36,374 nucleotides of DNA. Origin: CAYRSS01 sp964426945 (GTDB lineage Bacteria; Planctomycetota; Phycisphaerae; UBA1845). Below, piece after piece: positions 1 through 7,373 of this stretch (the stretch's first letter is position 1; the number at the start of each line of letters is the position of its first letter). Both the position numbers and the translations under genes were made by a program. Below the pieces are notes generated by a model. It did no database searches. It was not told where the DNA came from and was given only the letters and a program-made list of their open reading frames with translations. Where the stretch lies: assembly GCA_964426945.1 (NCBI GenBank), contig CAYRSS010000042.1, forward strand, positions 1 to 36,374, in the 5' to 3' direction.

Positions 1-439
1 GCACCGAGCCCGACGCCAGCATCGCGAAGCCCGTCGTGCGCGCGGTCATCACGTCGCTGTGATCGCCGAAGATCGACAGTGCGTGGGTGGCCAGCGTGCG
101 CGCCGAGACGTGGAAAACCGTCGGTGTCAGTTCGCCGGCTATCTTGAACATGTTCGGCAGCATCAGCAGCAGCCCCTGCGACGCCGTGAACGTCGTGCAC
201 AGCGACCCGGTCTGCAGCGCGCCGTGCACCGCGCCGGCGGCGCCGCCTTCGCTCTGCATCTCGATGACGTGCGGCACGGTGCCCCACAGGTTCGGCCGGC
301 CCTTGGCGGACCACTCGTCCGCGGACTCCCCCATCGCGGAGCTCGGCGTGATGGGGTAGATCGCGATCACCTCGCTGAGGCGGTGCGCGACGGAGGCAGC
401 GGCTTCATTGCCGTCGATCGTCAGTTGTGCTCGGTTCAT
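1..439 (-). CDS. nifJ: Pyruvate:ferredoxin (flavodoxin) oxidoreductase, N-terminal part (gene runs off the left edge)
   Basis: Reading the minus strand from an ATG at 439 gives 146 residues with no stop before the window edge. The product matches the start of PFOR, which oxidatively decarboxylates pyruvate to acetyl-CoA and reduces ferredoxin in the cytoplasm. Family hallmarks are visible in order: the DGNEAAASVAHRLSEV opening, YPITPSSAMGE, EMQSEGGAAGAVHGAL (the pyruvate/TPP domain), then FTASQGLLLMLPNMFKIAG and GDHSDVMTARTTGFAML. A second in-frame ATG lies three codons upstream at 448; neither start has a clear Shine-Dalgarno sequence, and 439 fits the family better. Whether this is the single-chain form or a split PorA cannot be decided because the C-terminal domains are outside the window. 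The gene diverges from the TMTC-like gene across about 390 bp of hairpin-rich DNA. Confidence 0.93.
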   Translation of the reverse strand, partial: MNRAQLTIDGNEAAASVAHRLSEVIAIYPITPSSAMGESADEWSAKGRPNLWGTVPHVIEMQSEGGAAGAVHGALQTGSLCTTFTASQGLLLMLPNMFKIAGELTPTVFHVSARTLATHALSIFGDHSDVMTARTTGFAMLASGSV

Positions 440-510
440 CGGTGGCATCCCGGCCTGGAGCAGTCGGCCCGTAGCGGGCGCGGCAAGGCCTGCCGTGCGC
501 CGCAGCGGAC

Positions 511-705
511 GCTGGTCGTCGGCGTCCGCCGACGGAGGGCCAGCACGCGGCATACCAGCGCCGGCCCGCCCGGAAACCCGCCCTCGCGGCGTGAGGCTGC
601 GCGAGAACCAAGCCACGCTGCGTGATATCCCGCAGTCCCTGCGTCGAGGACTGGCGGGTGCCGATGAAAGCGGAGTCTGCGGGATGTCAGCTGGTCGTCG
701 GCGTC
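511..705. repeat. 16-bp exact direct repeat, two copies
   Basis: GCTGGTCGTCGGCGTC occurs at 511-526 and again at 690-705, 179 bp apart, in the non-coding stretch. The flanks differ. The first copy is also the left arm of an 8-bp inverted repeat (517-534). It could be a binding site pair or a chance GC-rich match. Confidence 0.5.
627..685. promoter_or_regulatory. Mutually exclusive hairpins in leader region
   Basis: CCCGCAGTCC (629-638) pairs with GGACT-g-GCGGG (648-658) to give a 10-bp stem with one bulged G and a 9-nt loop. The overlapping segment ATCCCGCAG (627-635) is also perfectly complementary to CTGCGGGAT (677-685). The two pairings cannot coexist, which is the layout of an attenuator or a switch. 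The direction is uncertain because the repeats fold on either strand. The function is inferred. Confidence 0.35.
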
Positions 706-740
706 AAGGGATGAAGTGTTGCTGGCTGAGGGGGCAGGGG

Positions 741-780
741 GGCGGTACCCTGCGGCCGAAAGGCCGCGAGGCGGACCGCC
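741..780 (+). promoter_or_regulatory. Nested stem with GNRA tetraloop, likely 5' leader structure
   Basis: GGCGGT (741-746) pairs with ACCGCC (775-780) and encloses a perfect 6-bp stem GCGGCC-GAAA-GGCCGC (752-767). A GAAA tetraloop on a perfect stem inside a closing helix is typical of a folded RNA element. It supports placing the start codon of the next gene downstream, at GTG 830, with this segment in the untranslated leader. I do not recognise a known riboswitch class. Confidence 0.4.
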
Positions 781-829
781 ATCGCTCGCCCGCCGCCGCG
801 ATCCGCCAGCGCCCGGGGTTGACCAGACC

Positions 830-2881
830 GTGAAAGCAGCAGCTGCCAGGTCAGACGAAACGCCGCCCGCCCCACGGCGGGCCGGGGGGCACACGCTGCG
901 CCACTGGCGGGTCGTGGCGCTGCTGGGCATCCTGACGGTCGCCTACTACGCCAACGCCATTCCCAACGACTTCCTGTTCGACGACGTCATCATCATCAAG
1001 GGCGACGAGCGTATCACGGAGGGTCAGTTCGGCCGGATCCTGACCGAGCCCTACTGGCCCGGCGAGGCCTTCAGCGACCGCCTCTATCGCCCCATTGTTT
1101 CGCTCAGCTACGCGGTGAACTGGGCGATCGCCCCGCACGGCTGGGGGTTCCGCATTCCAAACCTGCTGATGCACCTGGCGGTGTGCTGGCTGGTGTTCGA
1201 GCTGACGCGGCGCATCTTCGCGAGCACGACGGGGGCGCTGCTGGCGGCGTTGCTGTTCGCCATCCACCCGATCCACACCGAACCGCTGAACACGATCGTG
1301 GGCCGTGCGGACGTGCTCGGGACGGCGTTTGGCCTGGGGGCCGTGCTGTTGTGGTGGCGCGACGGATCCGAGGGGCCACGCCGGGGGCGGGCGATTGTCG
1401 CTGCCTCGCTGTTCGCGGCGGCGCTGCTTTGTAAGGAATCGGGCATCACCTACATCGGCGTGGCGGTCGTGCTCGACTGGCTGTACAGGCCGCAGGGAGG
1501 CGATTCGCGCGCCTCGTGCTGGATCGCGCGGCTCAGGCGATGCTACCTGCCTGCAGCGGTCGTGGTGGTCGCCTACCTCGGTGTGCGGCTGGCCGTGCTC
1601 GATCAGATCACCAACGAGCACGTCATCTATCGCCCCGACAACCCCATTGCCACGCCGGCCGAGATGCTGGAGCCCGGCGACAGCCGATCCCTCATCCGCT
1701 GGGGAACGCCGCTGTACACCTTCGGCAAGGCCGCCGGGATGATGTTCTGGCCGACCCCGCTCATCCACGACTACTCCTACCCCGCGATCCGCGAGGTCGC
1801 CCGTTCCGGCGATTGGCGGCTCTGGTATGGCGCCGCCTGGGCGGTCGGCCTGGGCATCGTGGGTGTCGTGTCGTGGCGCCGCCGACGGGTCGTCCTGATC
1901 GGTCTGGCGTTCGCACTGATTCCCTACTCGATCGTTTCGAACTTCGTCGTGTTGATCGGGACGATCTTCGGCGAGCGGCTGCTGTATACGCCGAGCGTCG
2001 GCTTCTGCATGGCGATGGGCATGCTGCTGGCGGGGGCGGTGGGTTCGTCGCGGTGGATGGCGGCGCTCACCCGGCTGCTCGGCGGTCAGGATGACGCCGC
2101 GGCCCCGCCGCGCCCCGGCCTTGCCGCCGGCGTCACGATTGTGCTCGTTGTCGCCGCCGGCGCAGCCTGGTGGGTGACGGTCCAGCGCAACCGTGACTGG
2201 CGAAGCCCGGAGGCGCTGACGTTCTCGGTACCGGACGACGAGTTTACGAGCTTCAAAGTACTCGACGCGTATGCGGACGAGCTGATCTACCGTGGGCACG
2301 AGCACCTCGACGCCGGTCGCCCCGAGGAAGCCCGCCGGTGCTTCGAGCGTTCGCTGGAGTATGGCGTCCGCGCCCGCGACGCCGCGCCCGATGCCTGGGG
2401 GCCGTACCGCGCGATCGGCAGGGCCCGCTACCGGCTGGGCATGCCCAACGAGGCGCTCGGCGCTTTCGTAAAGGCGCTCGGCCTGGGCGCGGGTTGGGAT
2501 ATCGACGTCAACCGCGAGACGATCGAACTGCTGTTGCCCCGCGGCGAGTACTGCAACATCTGCCTGATCTACGACCGGCTCGTGATGCGCCAGCCGACGT
2601 GGGAGAACTTCAACAACTTTGCCGACGCCCGGATGCGCTGCCCCGGCGCGCTCGCCCACCCCGACGGTCGCGTGGTGCCCGACGCCGTGTCGCTGGCCGA
2701 GCGCGCACTGGCCCTGAATCCGCACAGCTGCGCGGTCTATCACACACTCGCGGAGGTCTACGCCAGCGTCGGTCGCCTCGCCGACGGCCGCCGGGCGATC
2801 GCCGACGGCCTGACGCGCTGCCCCGCGGACGACCCCGCCCGGGGTGCGCTGGAATTGCTCGGGGCGCGTTTCAACGAGTGA
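830..2881 (+). CDS. TMTC-like (DUF1736) GT-C membrane protein with C-terminal TPR repeats
   Basis: The 683-residue product has many transmembrane segments (the first at about residues 26-43) followed by TPR-like helices from about residue 470. The first loop carries NDFLFDD (46-52), then YRPIVSLSYAVNW and HPIHTEPLNTIVGRADVL, a pattern shared with TMTC/DUF1736 proteins of the GT-C glycosyltransferase fold; eukaryotic TMTCs are protein O-mannosyltransferases. A role transferring sugar from a lipid carrier to exported proteins is inference. The reading frame is open from ATG 716, but residues coded by 716-829 are Pro/Gly/Arg-rich, overlap a strong hairpin and look unlike protein, so I prefer GTG 830; 716 remains possible. 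A long minus-strand frame opposite it is a GC shadow. The gene is followed by a small hairpin and a tRNA on the other strand. Confidence 0.85.
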   Translation: MKAAAARSDETPPAPRRAGGHTLRHWRVVALLGILTVAYYANAIPNDFLFDDVIIIKGDERITEGQFGRILTEPYWPGEAFSDRLYRPIVSLSYAVNWAIAPHGWGFRIPNLLMHLAVCWLVFELTRRIFASTTGALLAALLFAIHPIHTEPLNTIVGRADVLGTAFGLGAVLLWWRDGSEGPRRGRAIVAASLFAAALLCKESGITYIGVAVVLDWLYRPQGGDSRASCWIARLRRCYLPAAVVVVAYLGVRLAVLDQITNEHVIYRPDNPIATPAEMLEPGDSRSLIRWGTPLYTFGKAAGMMFWPTPLIHDYSYPAIREVARSGDWRLWYGAAWAVGLGIVGVVSWRRRRVVLIGLAFALIPYSIVSNFVVLIGTIFGERLLYTPSVGFCMAMGMLLAGAVGSSRWMAALTRLLGGQDDAAAPPRPGLAAGVTIVLVVAAGAAWWVTVQRNRDWRSPEALTFSVPDDEFTSFKVLDAYADELIYRGHEHLDAGRPEEARRCFERSLEYGVRARDAAPDAWGPYRAIGRARYRLGMPNEALGAFVKALGLGAGWDIDVNRETIELLLPRGEYCNICLIYDRLVMRQPTWENFNNFADARMRCPGALAHPDGRVVPDAVSLAERALALNPHSCAVYHTLAEVYASVGRLADGRRAIADGLTRCPADDPARGALELLGARFNE

Positions 2882-2882
2882 G

Positions 2883-2903
2883 CCGGCGACGCCAAACCGC
2901 CGG
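2883..2903. terminator. Small hairpin between TMTC-like gene and tRNA-Ala
   Basis: CCGGCG (2883-2888) and CGCCGG (2898-2903) form a 6-bp stem with a 9-nt loop just after the TGA at 2881. It sits between two genes that converge, so it could serve both strands. There is no T run, so the call is tentative. Confidence 0.3.
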
Positions 2904-2956
2904 GGCGTGGCGCGGGATGCGCGCAAACCATTTCAGATAGTGGACTTAGGAGGAAC

Positions 2957-3029
2957 TGGAGCCAGCGAGACTCGAACTCGCGACCTTCTGCATGCCATGC
3001 AGACGCGCTCCCAACTGCGCCATGGCCCC
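2957..3029 (-). tRNA. tRNA-Ala (anticodon GGC)
   Basis: The minus strand folds into a 73-nt cloverleaf. The acceptor stem GGGGCCA/TGGCTCC contains the G3-U70 wobble pair that defines alanine tRNAs. The D stem is GCGC/GCGC, the anticodon stem TCTGC/GCAGA carries the loop ATGGCAT (anticodon GGC, reading GCC), and the T arm is GCGAG-TTCGAGT-CTCGC. The discriminator base is A. CCA is not encoded (GTT follows), so it must be added by the nucleotidyltransferase. Confidence 0.97.
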
Positions 3030-3042
3030 ATCGGGAGCGGGG

Positions 3043-3071
3043 ATTATGCCGTGGACCCTGCGGCATTGCAA
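3043..3071 (-). promoter_or_regulatory. Sigma-70 type promoter of tRNA-Ala
   Basis: On the minus strand TTGCAA (3071-3066) is followed after exactly 17 bp by CATAAT (3048-3043), a five-of-six match to the -10 consensus. The tRNA begins 13 nt further on, a suitable distance for a short trimmed 5' leader. Confidence 0.7.
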
Positions 3072-3248
3072 CAGGGGCGGCCGGGCCATTCCGACCACTG
3101 CGCCTGGTCCCCGGCCGATGCGGTCCTGCGGCGCCGGCGTCCCGGTTGCCGCCCATCACGGGGCCCCTATCATGGCGTCCTCGGTTCGACTGCGGACCGT
3201 CCACTCAGGCTGTCGGATGATGGGCACATCCGGCGTGCGAGGCTCAGC

Positions 3249-5099
3249 ATGGCCACTCTTCCGCCCGTGCGCATCTGCGCGATCTGTCTCCAGGATATCG
3301 GTGACTCACCGGCGACTCAGGCCCCAAGCGGCCGGATCTACTGTCCCGCCTGCGTCGTCCGCAGCGGCGGCCATGTGACGGCGCCGCCACCCGCTGCGGT
3401 CCCGGTTGCTGATCCCAGACTTCCCCCCGCCCGCGCGCAGCTCGATCGCGCCCTCGTCGACGCCACCAGGAGCATTCGGGGGCGGCGGGGTTCGGGGCAC
3501 TCGGCCGCGCCCGTGCACGCTGCCGTCACCGTCGCGATCGTGGTTCTGATCGCGGGCTTTGTGGGCGCGGGGCTCTGGGTACAGCGCGCCAGGCAGCGTG
3601 ATCTCGAGGTTCGCAAAGTGGTTGCTCGCGCTAAGCAACTCGGAACGGCGGAGCAGTGGGACGCCGCGAACCGGATCCTGGACGACGCGGTCCAGTCATA
3701 TCCCGCCCGGGCCGAAGCACTCCGAGGCTTGAAGGCCGATCTGCTCCAGTCGCGCTGCAAGGTCACGCTGGCCCGCGCGGAGACTGCGATTCAGAGGAAT
3801 GACTTGGCCTCCGCCATGCAGCTGCTGGATGAGGTGAGGCTCTTTGCACCCGACGTGTCGGTCGTGAACCGGCCCCTCGGGCGGGTGCACAAGCAGGCGC
3901 AGGCTCGTATTGCCAACTTGCTGGAGGAAGCCGATCGGCTGACAGCACGCGAGCGGTGGTCCGAGGCCGAAGAGGCGGTCGCCGCGGCGGAGCGGGTGCT
4001 TGTCGAATTGCGACTGACTGAAGAGGCATTCTCCTTCGACCTGGCCGCGCGCCGAGCGGCCATCCGTGTCGCCAGCGACCAGAAGCTGCAGAACCTGGCA
4101 GATGCCATCATCAGCAGCATCGACGCGGAGAAGTTCGACGACGCGCGCAAGGGGCTGGACCTCGCGAGGAAACAGTTTCCCGATCGCACCGATGTGCTCG
4201 ACCAACTCGCAAGTCGGGCTGCGGACGCACAGTCCCTTGCCAATGAGCTGCGCCGCGCTATCGAGGCGGCGGACCAGGAGCTTCGTGAGTTGGCCGAACG
4301 GGTCATGGAGGTGACCGCCCGCGCAAAACAGTATCCGGCTTCGACGCTCGGAGTCAGCCTCGTGCTGAGCCACCGGGCGCAAGGCGATGAAGGCCGGGCG
4401 TGGTTCAAGGAGCAGATCGCGCTGGGCACCAATAGCGTTCCGGCCGTAGATGTCGCGACGATTGAGCTCATCCGCGTGGATTTGGATGGCGCCGAGAGTT
4501 CGCCGTTGCAGGTATTGGACGCCCTTGGACGCCTCGCCGTGCTGGACGAAGCCGCCATCGCAGCGGAAGTCTCGTTGCGTGCGCTTTCGCTGGCGCGGGC
4601 GGTGCAGGAGGTCGCGACGCTGTGCCCGCACTGCGCCGGCGTCGGCAACATTGCATGCGCCGGCTGCGGCGGCACCCCAAGGCGCGAGGTGCGGGTACCC
4701 TGTCCTGGATGCCAGGGTCGGCTGTCGGTGGACTGTCCGGTCTGCGAAGACCGGCGGACCAAATGCCTGCAGTGCGGCGGGGACGGAGAGGTCAAGCGGA
4801 CGGTGAGGGCGAAGTCGGCTCCCCCTTTCACGACGAAGCGAGTCATCACTCAGCGTTGCGACCGGTGCTATGGCACGGGAACGGTCCGATGCACCAACCC
4901 CGCCTGCCGCGCAGACGGCTCGCTCGCGTGCACCCAATGCGAAAAAACGGGTTCTGTCCCCGCCATCGAGATATGCCGTGATTGCCGGGGCGCCTCGACG
5001 CCGGTGACCTGCGGGCCCTGCACCGGAACCGGGCGGCGCGGTACGGTGCAGGCCACCGTTGACGGGGCGTCATCCTCTGCCGAGGCGGCCCGGGACTAA
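3249..5099 (+). CDS. Membrane-anchored protein with N-terminal zinc ribbon and C-terminal DnaJ-type zinc-finger region
   Basis: This 616-residue protein is not a family I can name. It begins with a small zinc-binding knot (C10, C13, C32, C35), then a Pro/Ala-rich linker, one transmembrane segment (about 91-111), and about 320 residues of charged helices with TPR-like or coiled-coil character. The C-terminal part (about 459-600) has ten paired-cysteine motifs (nine CxxC and one CTNPAC), including CPHCAGVGN, CLQCGGDGE and CDRCYGTGT, resembling the cysteine-rich region of DnaJ. There is no J domain. A role in binding unfolded or secreted protein at the membrane is inference. The frame is open from 2844, but that would run over the tRNA; ATG 3249 has GAGG six bases upstream. 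A 6-bp hairpin (3214-3232) lies just before the ribosome site. Confidence 0.85.
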   Translation: MATLPPVRICAICLQDIGDSPATQAPSGRIYCPACVVRSGGHVTAPPPAAVPVADPRLPPARAQLDRALVDATRSIRGRRGSGHSAAPVHAAVTVAIVVLIAGFVGAGLWVQRARQRDLEVRKVVARAKQLGTAEQWDAANRILDDAVQSYPARAEALRGLKADLLQSRCKVTLARAETAIQRNDLASAMQLLDEVRLFAPDVSVVNRPLGRVHKQAQARIANLLEEADRLTARERWSEAEEAVAAAERVLVELRLTEEAFSFDLAARRAAIRVASDQKLQNLADAIISSIDAEKFDDARKGLDLARKQFPDRTDVLDQLASRAADAQSLANELRRAIEAADQELRELAERVMEVTARAKQYPASTLGVSLVLSHRAQGDEGRAWFKEQIALGTNSVPAVDVATIELIRVDLDGAESSPLQVLDALGRLAVLDEAAIAAEVSLRALSLARAVQEVATLCPHCAGVGNIACAGCGGTPRREVRVPCPGCQGRLSVDCPVCEDRRTKCLQCGGDGEVKRTVRAKSAPPFTTKRVITQRCDRCYGTGTVRCTNPACRADGSLACTQCEKTGSVPAIEICRDCRGASTPVTCGPCTGTGRRGTVQATVDGASSSAEAARD

Positions 5100-5108
5100 G
5101 CTGGCCGC

Positions 5109-5151
5109 AGGGGTGACGCCTACCGACCGGTGCGCGCCCAGGTTCGCCCCT
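5109..5151. terminator. Candidate bidirectional terminator at convergent gene ends
   Basis: AGGGGTGA (5109-5116) pairs with TCGCCCCT (5144-5151) with one G-U pair, across a 27-nt loop that holds further short stems. It lies in the 51-bp gap between two convergent genes. There is no T run. Confidence 0.3.
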
Positions 5152-5504
5152 CAATCCCCCCGCCCGTGTGCCGCCGCCGCCCCGAGCGTGCCGATCACCA
5201 CGTCGCAGTTCTGGTTGAGGTCGTTCTCGGCAAACCCGGGCCAGAAAAGGGGTTCCGCGCCCTCGTAGAGGATCAGCAGCCCCGCCGAGTCCGCCAGCCG
5301 GTCGCTCCCCAGGCGACCGCCGATCAGGTAGCCGCTGTAGAAATGGACGATGCTCCAGAAATCGAAACAGGTCGTCTCGGGGATGTTCCCGCCAAACGGG
5401 GAAGGGCCGAAGGTGGCGCAGTCGGCGAGGGGCACCTGGAGGACCGTCCCGGCGACAAGCAGCCGAATCAGGCCGGAGGCGGAGGTTGAGCGGCGCCGGA
5501 ACAT
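5151..5504 (-). CDS. Small exported protein of unknown function
   Basis: The 117-residue product starts with a basic stretch and a hydrophobic segment ending in LADC (about residues 10-28), so it is probably secreted or a lipoprotein. The rest reads as a real protein, with CFDFWSIVHFYSGYLIGG, a hydrophobic stretch LLILYEGAEPLFWP and NDLNQNCDVVIGTLGA. The DFW...HF.SG pattern followed by an acidic ..EP..W and a second Asp-rich stretch faintly recalls VanZ-like small membrane proteins, but I would not assign it. GAGGAG lies nine bases upstream of the ATG. It converges with the zinc-finger gene and diverges from cysC. Confidence 0.75.
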   Translation of the reverse strand: MFRRRSTSASGLIRLLVAGTVLQVPLADCATFGPSPFGGNIPETTCFDFWSIVHFYSGYLIGGRLGSDRLADSAGLLILYEGAEPLFWPGFAENDLNQNCDVVIGTLGAAAAHGRGD

Positions 5505-5681
5505 GCTGAACGTCTCCTCGCCACCGCCGCGGTGTCTTCACCCGGCCGGACAGGGAGGCTGGCGGCGTGGGTCGGCGGGGCGGCTTGTTCCCGCAGGTTA
5601 CCGCCCTATACTCGACCCTCCAAGCGTGAATCGACCGCAGGGGAGTCTGAGCGGGCCGCCGACCGGCGACCAGCGGGGAGT

Positions 5682-6308
5682 ATGACGTCCGTGACGAAGA
5701 TCAAAGCCACCAACATCACCTGGCACGAAGGCCACGTCAGCCGCGAGCAGCGCGAGAGTCAGCTCAAGCAGAAGGGCTGCGTCGTCTGGATGACCGGCCT
5801 GTCCGGCTCCGGCAAGAGCACCATCGCCTACACCGTGGAACATGCCCTGATTCAGCGGGGCCACCTGGCCTACGTGCTCGACGGCGACAACATCCGCCAC
5901 GGGCTTAACAAGAACCTCGGTTTTTCCGCCGAGGACCGCGCCGAGAACATCCGCCGGATCGGCGAAGTCGCCAAGCTCTTCGCCGACGCGGGGATCATCA
6001 CCCTGACCGCGTTCATCAGCCCCTACCGCGCCGATCGCGACGCGGCCCGGGCCGTGGTGGGCAAGGGGGGATTCTACGAGGTGCACTGCGCCACCCCGAT
6101 CGAGACGTGCGAACAGCGCGACCCCAAGGGGCTCTACAAGAAGGCCCGGGCGGGCGAGATCAAGGGGTTCACCGGGGTCGACGACCCCTACGAGCCACCG
6201 ACTTCGCCGGAGCTCGTCCTCGACGCGACGAACACCAGCCCGCAGGAGGCGGCGCTGCTGATCATCGCGATGCTGGAGAAGGACGGACGGCTGCCCGTCC
6301 TGGAGTAG
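5682..6308 (+). CDS. cysC: Adenylylsulfate (APS) kinase
   Basis: The 208-residue cytoplasmic enzyme phosphorylates APS to PAPS using ATP. Visible signatures are the P-loop GLSGSGKS (39-46), VLDGDNIRHGLNKNLGFS with the APS-binding DGDN-R, and TAFISPYRADRDAAR with the conserved serine. The length is that of a stand-alone kinase, with no fused sulfurylase or GTPase. Two in-frame starts are possible: ATG 5682, only one base from GGGGAG, and GTG 5691, ten bases from it; the N-terminal residues do not decide. No other sulfate assimilation gene is nearby, so PAPS here could serve either sulfur assimilation or sulfation of polymers. A 12-bp hairpin follows the stop. Confidence 0.96.
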   Translation: MTSVTKIKATNITWHEGHVSREQRESQLKQKGCVVWMTGLSGSGKSTIAYTVEHALIQRGHLAYVLDGDNIRHGLNKNLGFSAEDRAENIRRIGEVAKLFADAGIITLTAFISPYRADRDAARAVVGKGGFYEVHCATPIETCEQRDPKGLYKKARAGEIKGFTGVDDPYEPPTSPELVLDATNTSPQEAALLIIAMLEKDGRLPVLE

Positions 6309-6362
6309 GGGCCAGGCATCAGAAGGGGCGGCCGGGCGTCGCGATGAGCCGGTAAAATGAAA

Positions 6363-6394
6363 GGGAACCCGAGCTCGCCTTCGCTCGGGCTCCC
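6363..6394 (+). terminator. Strong hairpin after cysC
   Basis: GGGAACCCGAGC (6363-6374) pairs with GCTCGGGCTCCC (6383-6394), 12 positions with a single mismatch and an 8-nt loop, 54 bp after the cysC stop. It is the likely 3' end of the cysC transcript, although no T run follows. Confidence 0.55.
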
Positions 6395-6599
6395 TCATAG
6401 GCTGCGCGCCCTTTCAGGCGAGACCCTTCACAGCCTCGATCTGCATATCGTCCCTGCATTACCGGTGCTTGAGGAACGATATCGGGCCTCCGCGGGGCGA
6501 AACCGCGGGCGACGCACGCCGGACACCCGCCCCGGCCGATAAAGTCACGGGGCCACGGCTCCGGCAACGGGTCTGACGTCTTCAGCCAGGATGATCATC
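6395..6599 (+). promoter_or_regulatory. Leader region of the Asn/Asp-rich lipoprotein with two inverted repeats
   Basis: No gene is seen here. ATATCGT (6445-6451) and ACGATAT (6476-6482) form a perfect 7-bp inverted repeat around a 24-nt spacer, and CCGCGG (6490-6495) pairs with CCGCGG (6503-6508) around GGCGAAA. The GGCGAAACC segment faintly recalls c-di-GMP riboswitches, but the rest of that consensus is missing. The function is unknown. Confidence 0.35.
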
Positions 6600-7373
6600 A
6601 TGAGCCAGCGACACTACGCGACGGCAGGATCCCGGCGATCTCTCTCCATCCTCGTGGTGCTGCTGATCGCGGGCGGGTGCGCCGTCACGCCGACACCGCC
6701 GGCCGGCAATGACAACACCGGCCCGAACGCCAATGTCAACGCGAACGCGAACACCAACGCGAATGTGAACGACAACACCGCTGCGAACGTCAACGACAAC
6801 GTCGTGGCAAACGCCAACGATAACGTCAACGACAACACCGGGGGCAACGACAACGTGGCCCCGGGCTGCGAGAAAGACAGCGACTGCGACGACGGGCAGG
6901 TCTGCACGGAAGGGGTGTGCGAGGAGGCGCCGATCGCCGAGCCCCGGCTCGAGATCGGCTACACGAATTCGGCCACCGGCGGTTACCGCGTGATCGGCGA
7001 GGGCGGCATCATGCCGCTGTTTACCGCCGGGCAGGGGGGCGGTCACGTCTTCGTGACGCTGCGCCTGACGGGCTTCGGTCCGCCCATGGATGGGATCGTC
7101 GGGGCGATCGTTTCTCAGCGCGTGGTGCTCGTGGAAGAGGGCGGCATCCAGGTGTTGCACGACTTCACCCAGTCGGGCGCGCTGCCGTTCCGCGAGACTG
7201 AGCCGGGGTCGGGGGTGTACGAACTGATGTCGCGGTTCGTCTTCCTTGACGTCGTGCCGACCTTCATTGATCGGCGGCCACTGCTGTTTACCTTTACGGC
7301 CACCCAGTTCGACAACGCGGCAATCACCGCCACACTCGAGCAGAACATCATCGTGGAGACCGGCGCGGAGTGA
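6600..7373 (+). CDS. Asn/Asp-rich putative lipoprotein
   Basis: The 257-residue product has a basic N-terminus and a hydrophobic stretch ending in LLIAGGC (Cys27), which fits a lipoprotein signal, although the residues before Cys are only a loose lipobox. A low-complexity linker of Asn-Asp-Asn, Val-Asn and Ala-Asn units follows (residues 37-85), then a cysteine motif CEKDSDCDDGQVCTEGVC (four Cys), then about 140 residues of beta-rich sequence that I do not recognise. Such N/D linkers are common in planctomycete lipoproteins; the role is unknown. ATG 6600 is chosen because CCAGGA lies eight bases upstream; an in-frame ATG at 6591 is the alternative. It ends in TGA. Confidence 0.82.
   Translation: MSQRHYATAGSRRSLSILVVLLIAGGCAVTPTPPAGNDNTGPNANVNANANTNANVNDNTAANVNDNVVANANDNVNDNTGGNDNVAPGCEKDSDCDDGQVCTEGVCEEAPIAEPRLEIGYTNSATGGYRVIGEGGIMPLFTAGQGGGHVFVTLRLTGFGPPMDGIVGAIVSQRVVLVEEGGIQVLHDFTQSGALPFRETEPGSGVYELMSRFVFLDVVPTFIDRRPLLFTFTATQFDNAAITATLEQNIIVETGAE
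6708..6854 (+). repeat. Low-complexity Asn/Asp codon repeat
   Basis: The DNA is built from repeated AAC, AAT and GAC codons with GTC, GCC and ACC between them, coding the N/D/V/A/T-only linker of the lipoprotein. Codon choice varies, so the pattern is kept at protein level and also expands as short DNA repeats. Confidence 0.8.

Larger units (their letters stand above)
440..829. other. Divergent intergenic region with several hairpins
   Basis: This region separates the PFOR gene (minus) from the TMTC-like gene (plus). I see no convincing protein gene. It holds an 8-bp inverted repeat at 517-534 (CGTCGGCG / CGCCGACG), a 16-bp exact direct repeat (511-526 and 690-705), a 10-bp hairpin with one bulge at 629-658, a competing 9-bp pairing between 627-635 and 677-685, and a nested stem with a GAAA tetraloop at 741-780. 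I could not find a confident sigma-70 promoter for either gene. Confidence 0.6.

Noticed and set aside
851..2926. 691-codon open frame on the minus strand opposite the TMTC-like gene
   Set aside because: Arg/Gly/His/Gln-rich composition without any motif; third-position GC bias of the real gene keeps the opposite frame open.
2844..3248. Upstream extension of the zinc-finger protein
   Set aside because: It would run through the tRNA-Ala gene and its promoter; ATG 3249 has its own ribosome site.
6490..6545. c-di-GMP (GEMM) riboswitch suggested by GGCGAAACC and GACGCA segments
   Set aside because: The second stem, tetraloop and receptor of the consensus are not present in the right order.
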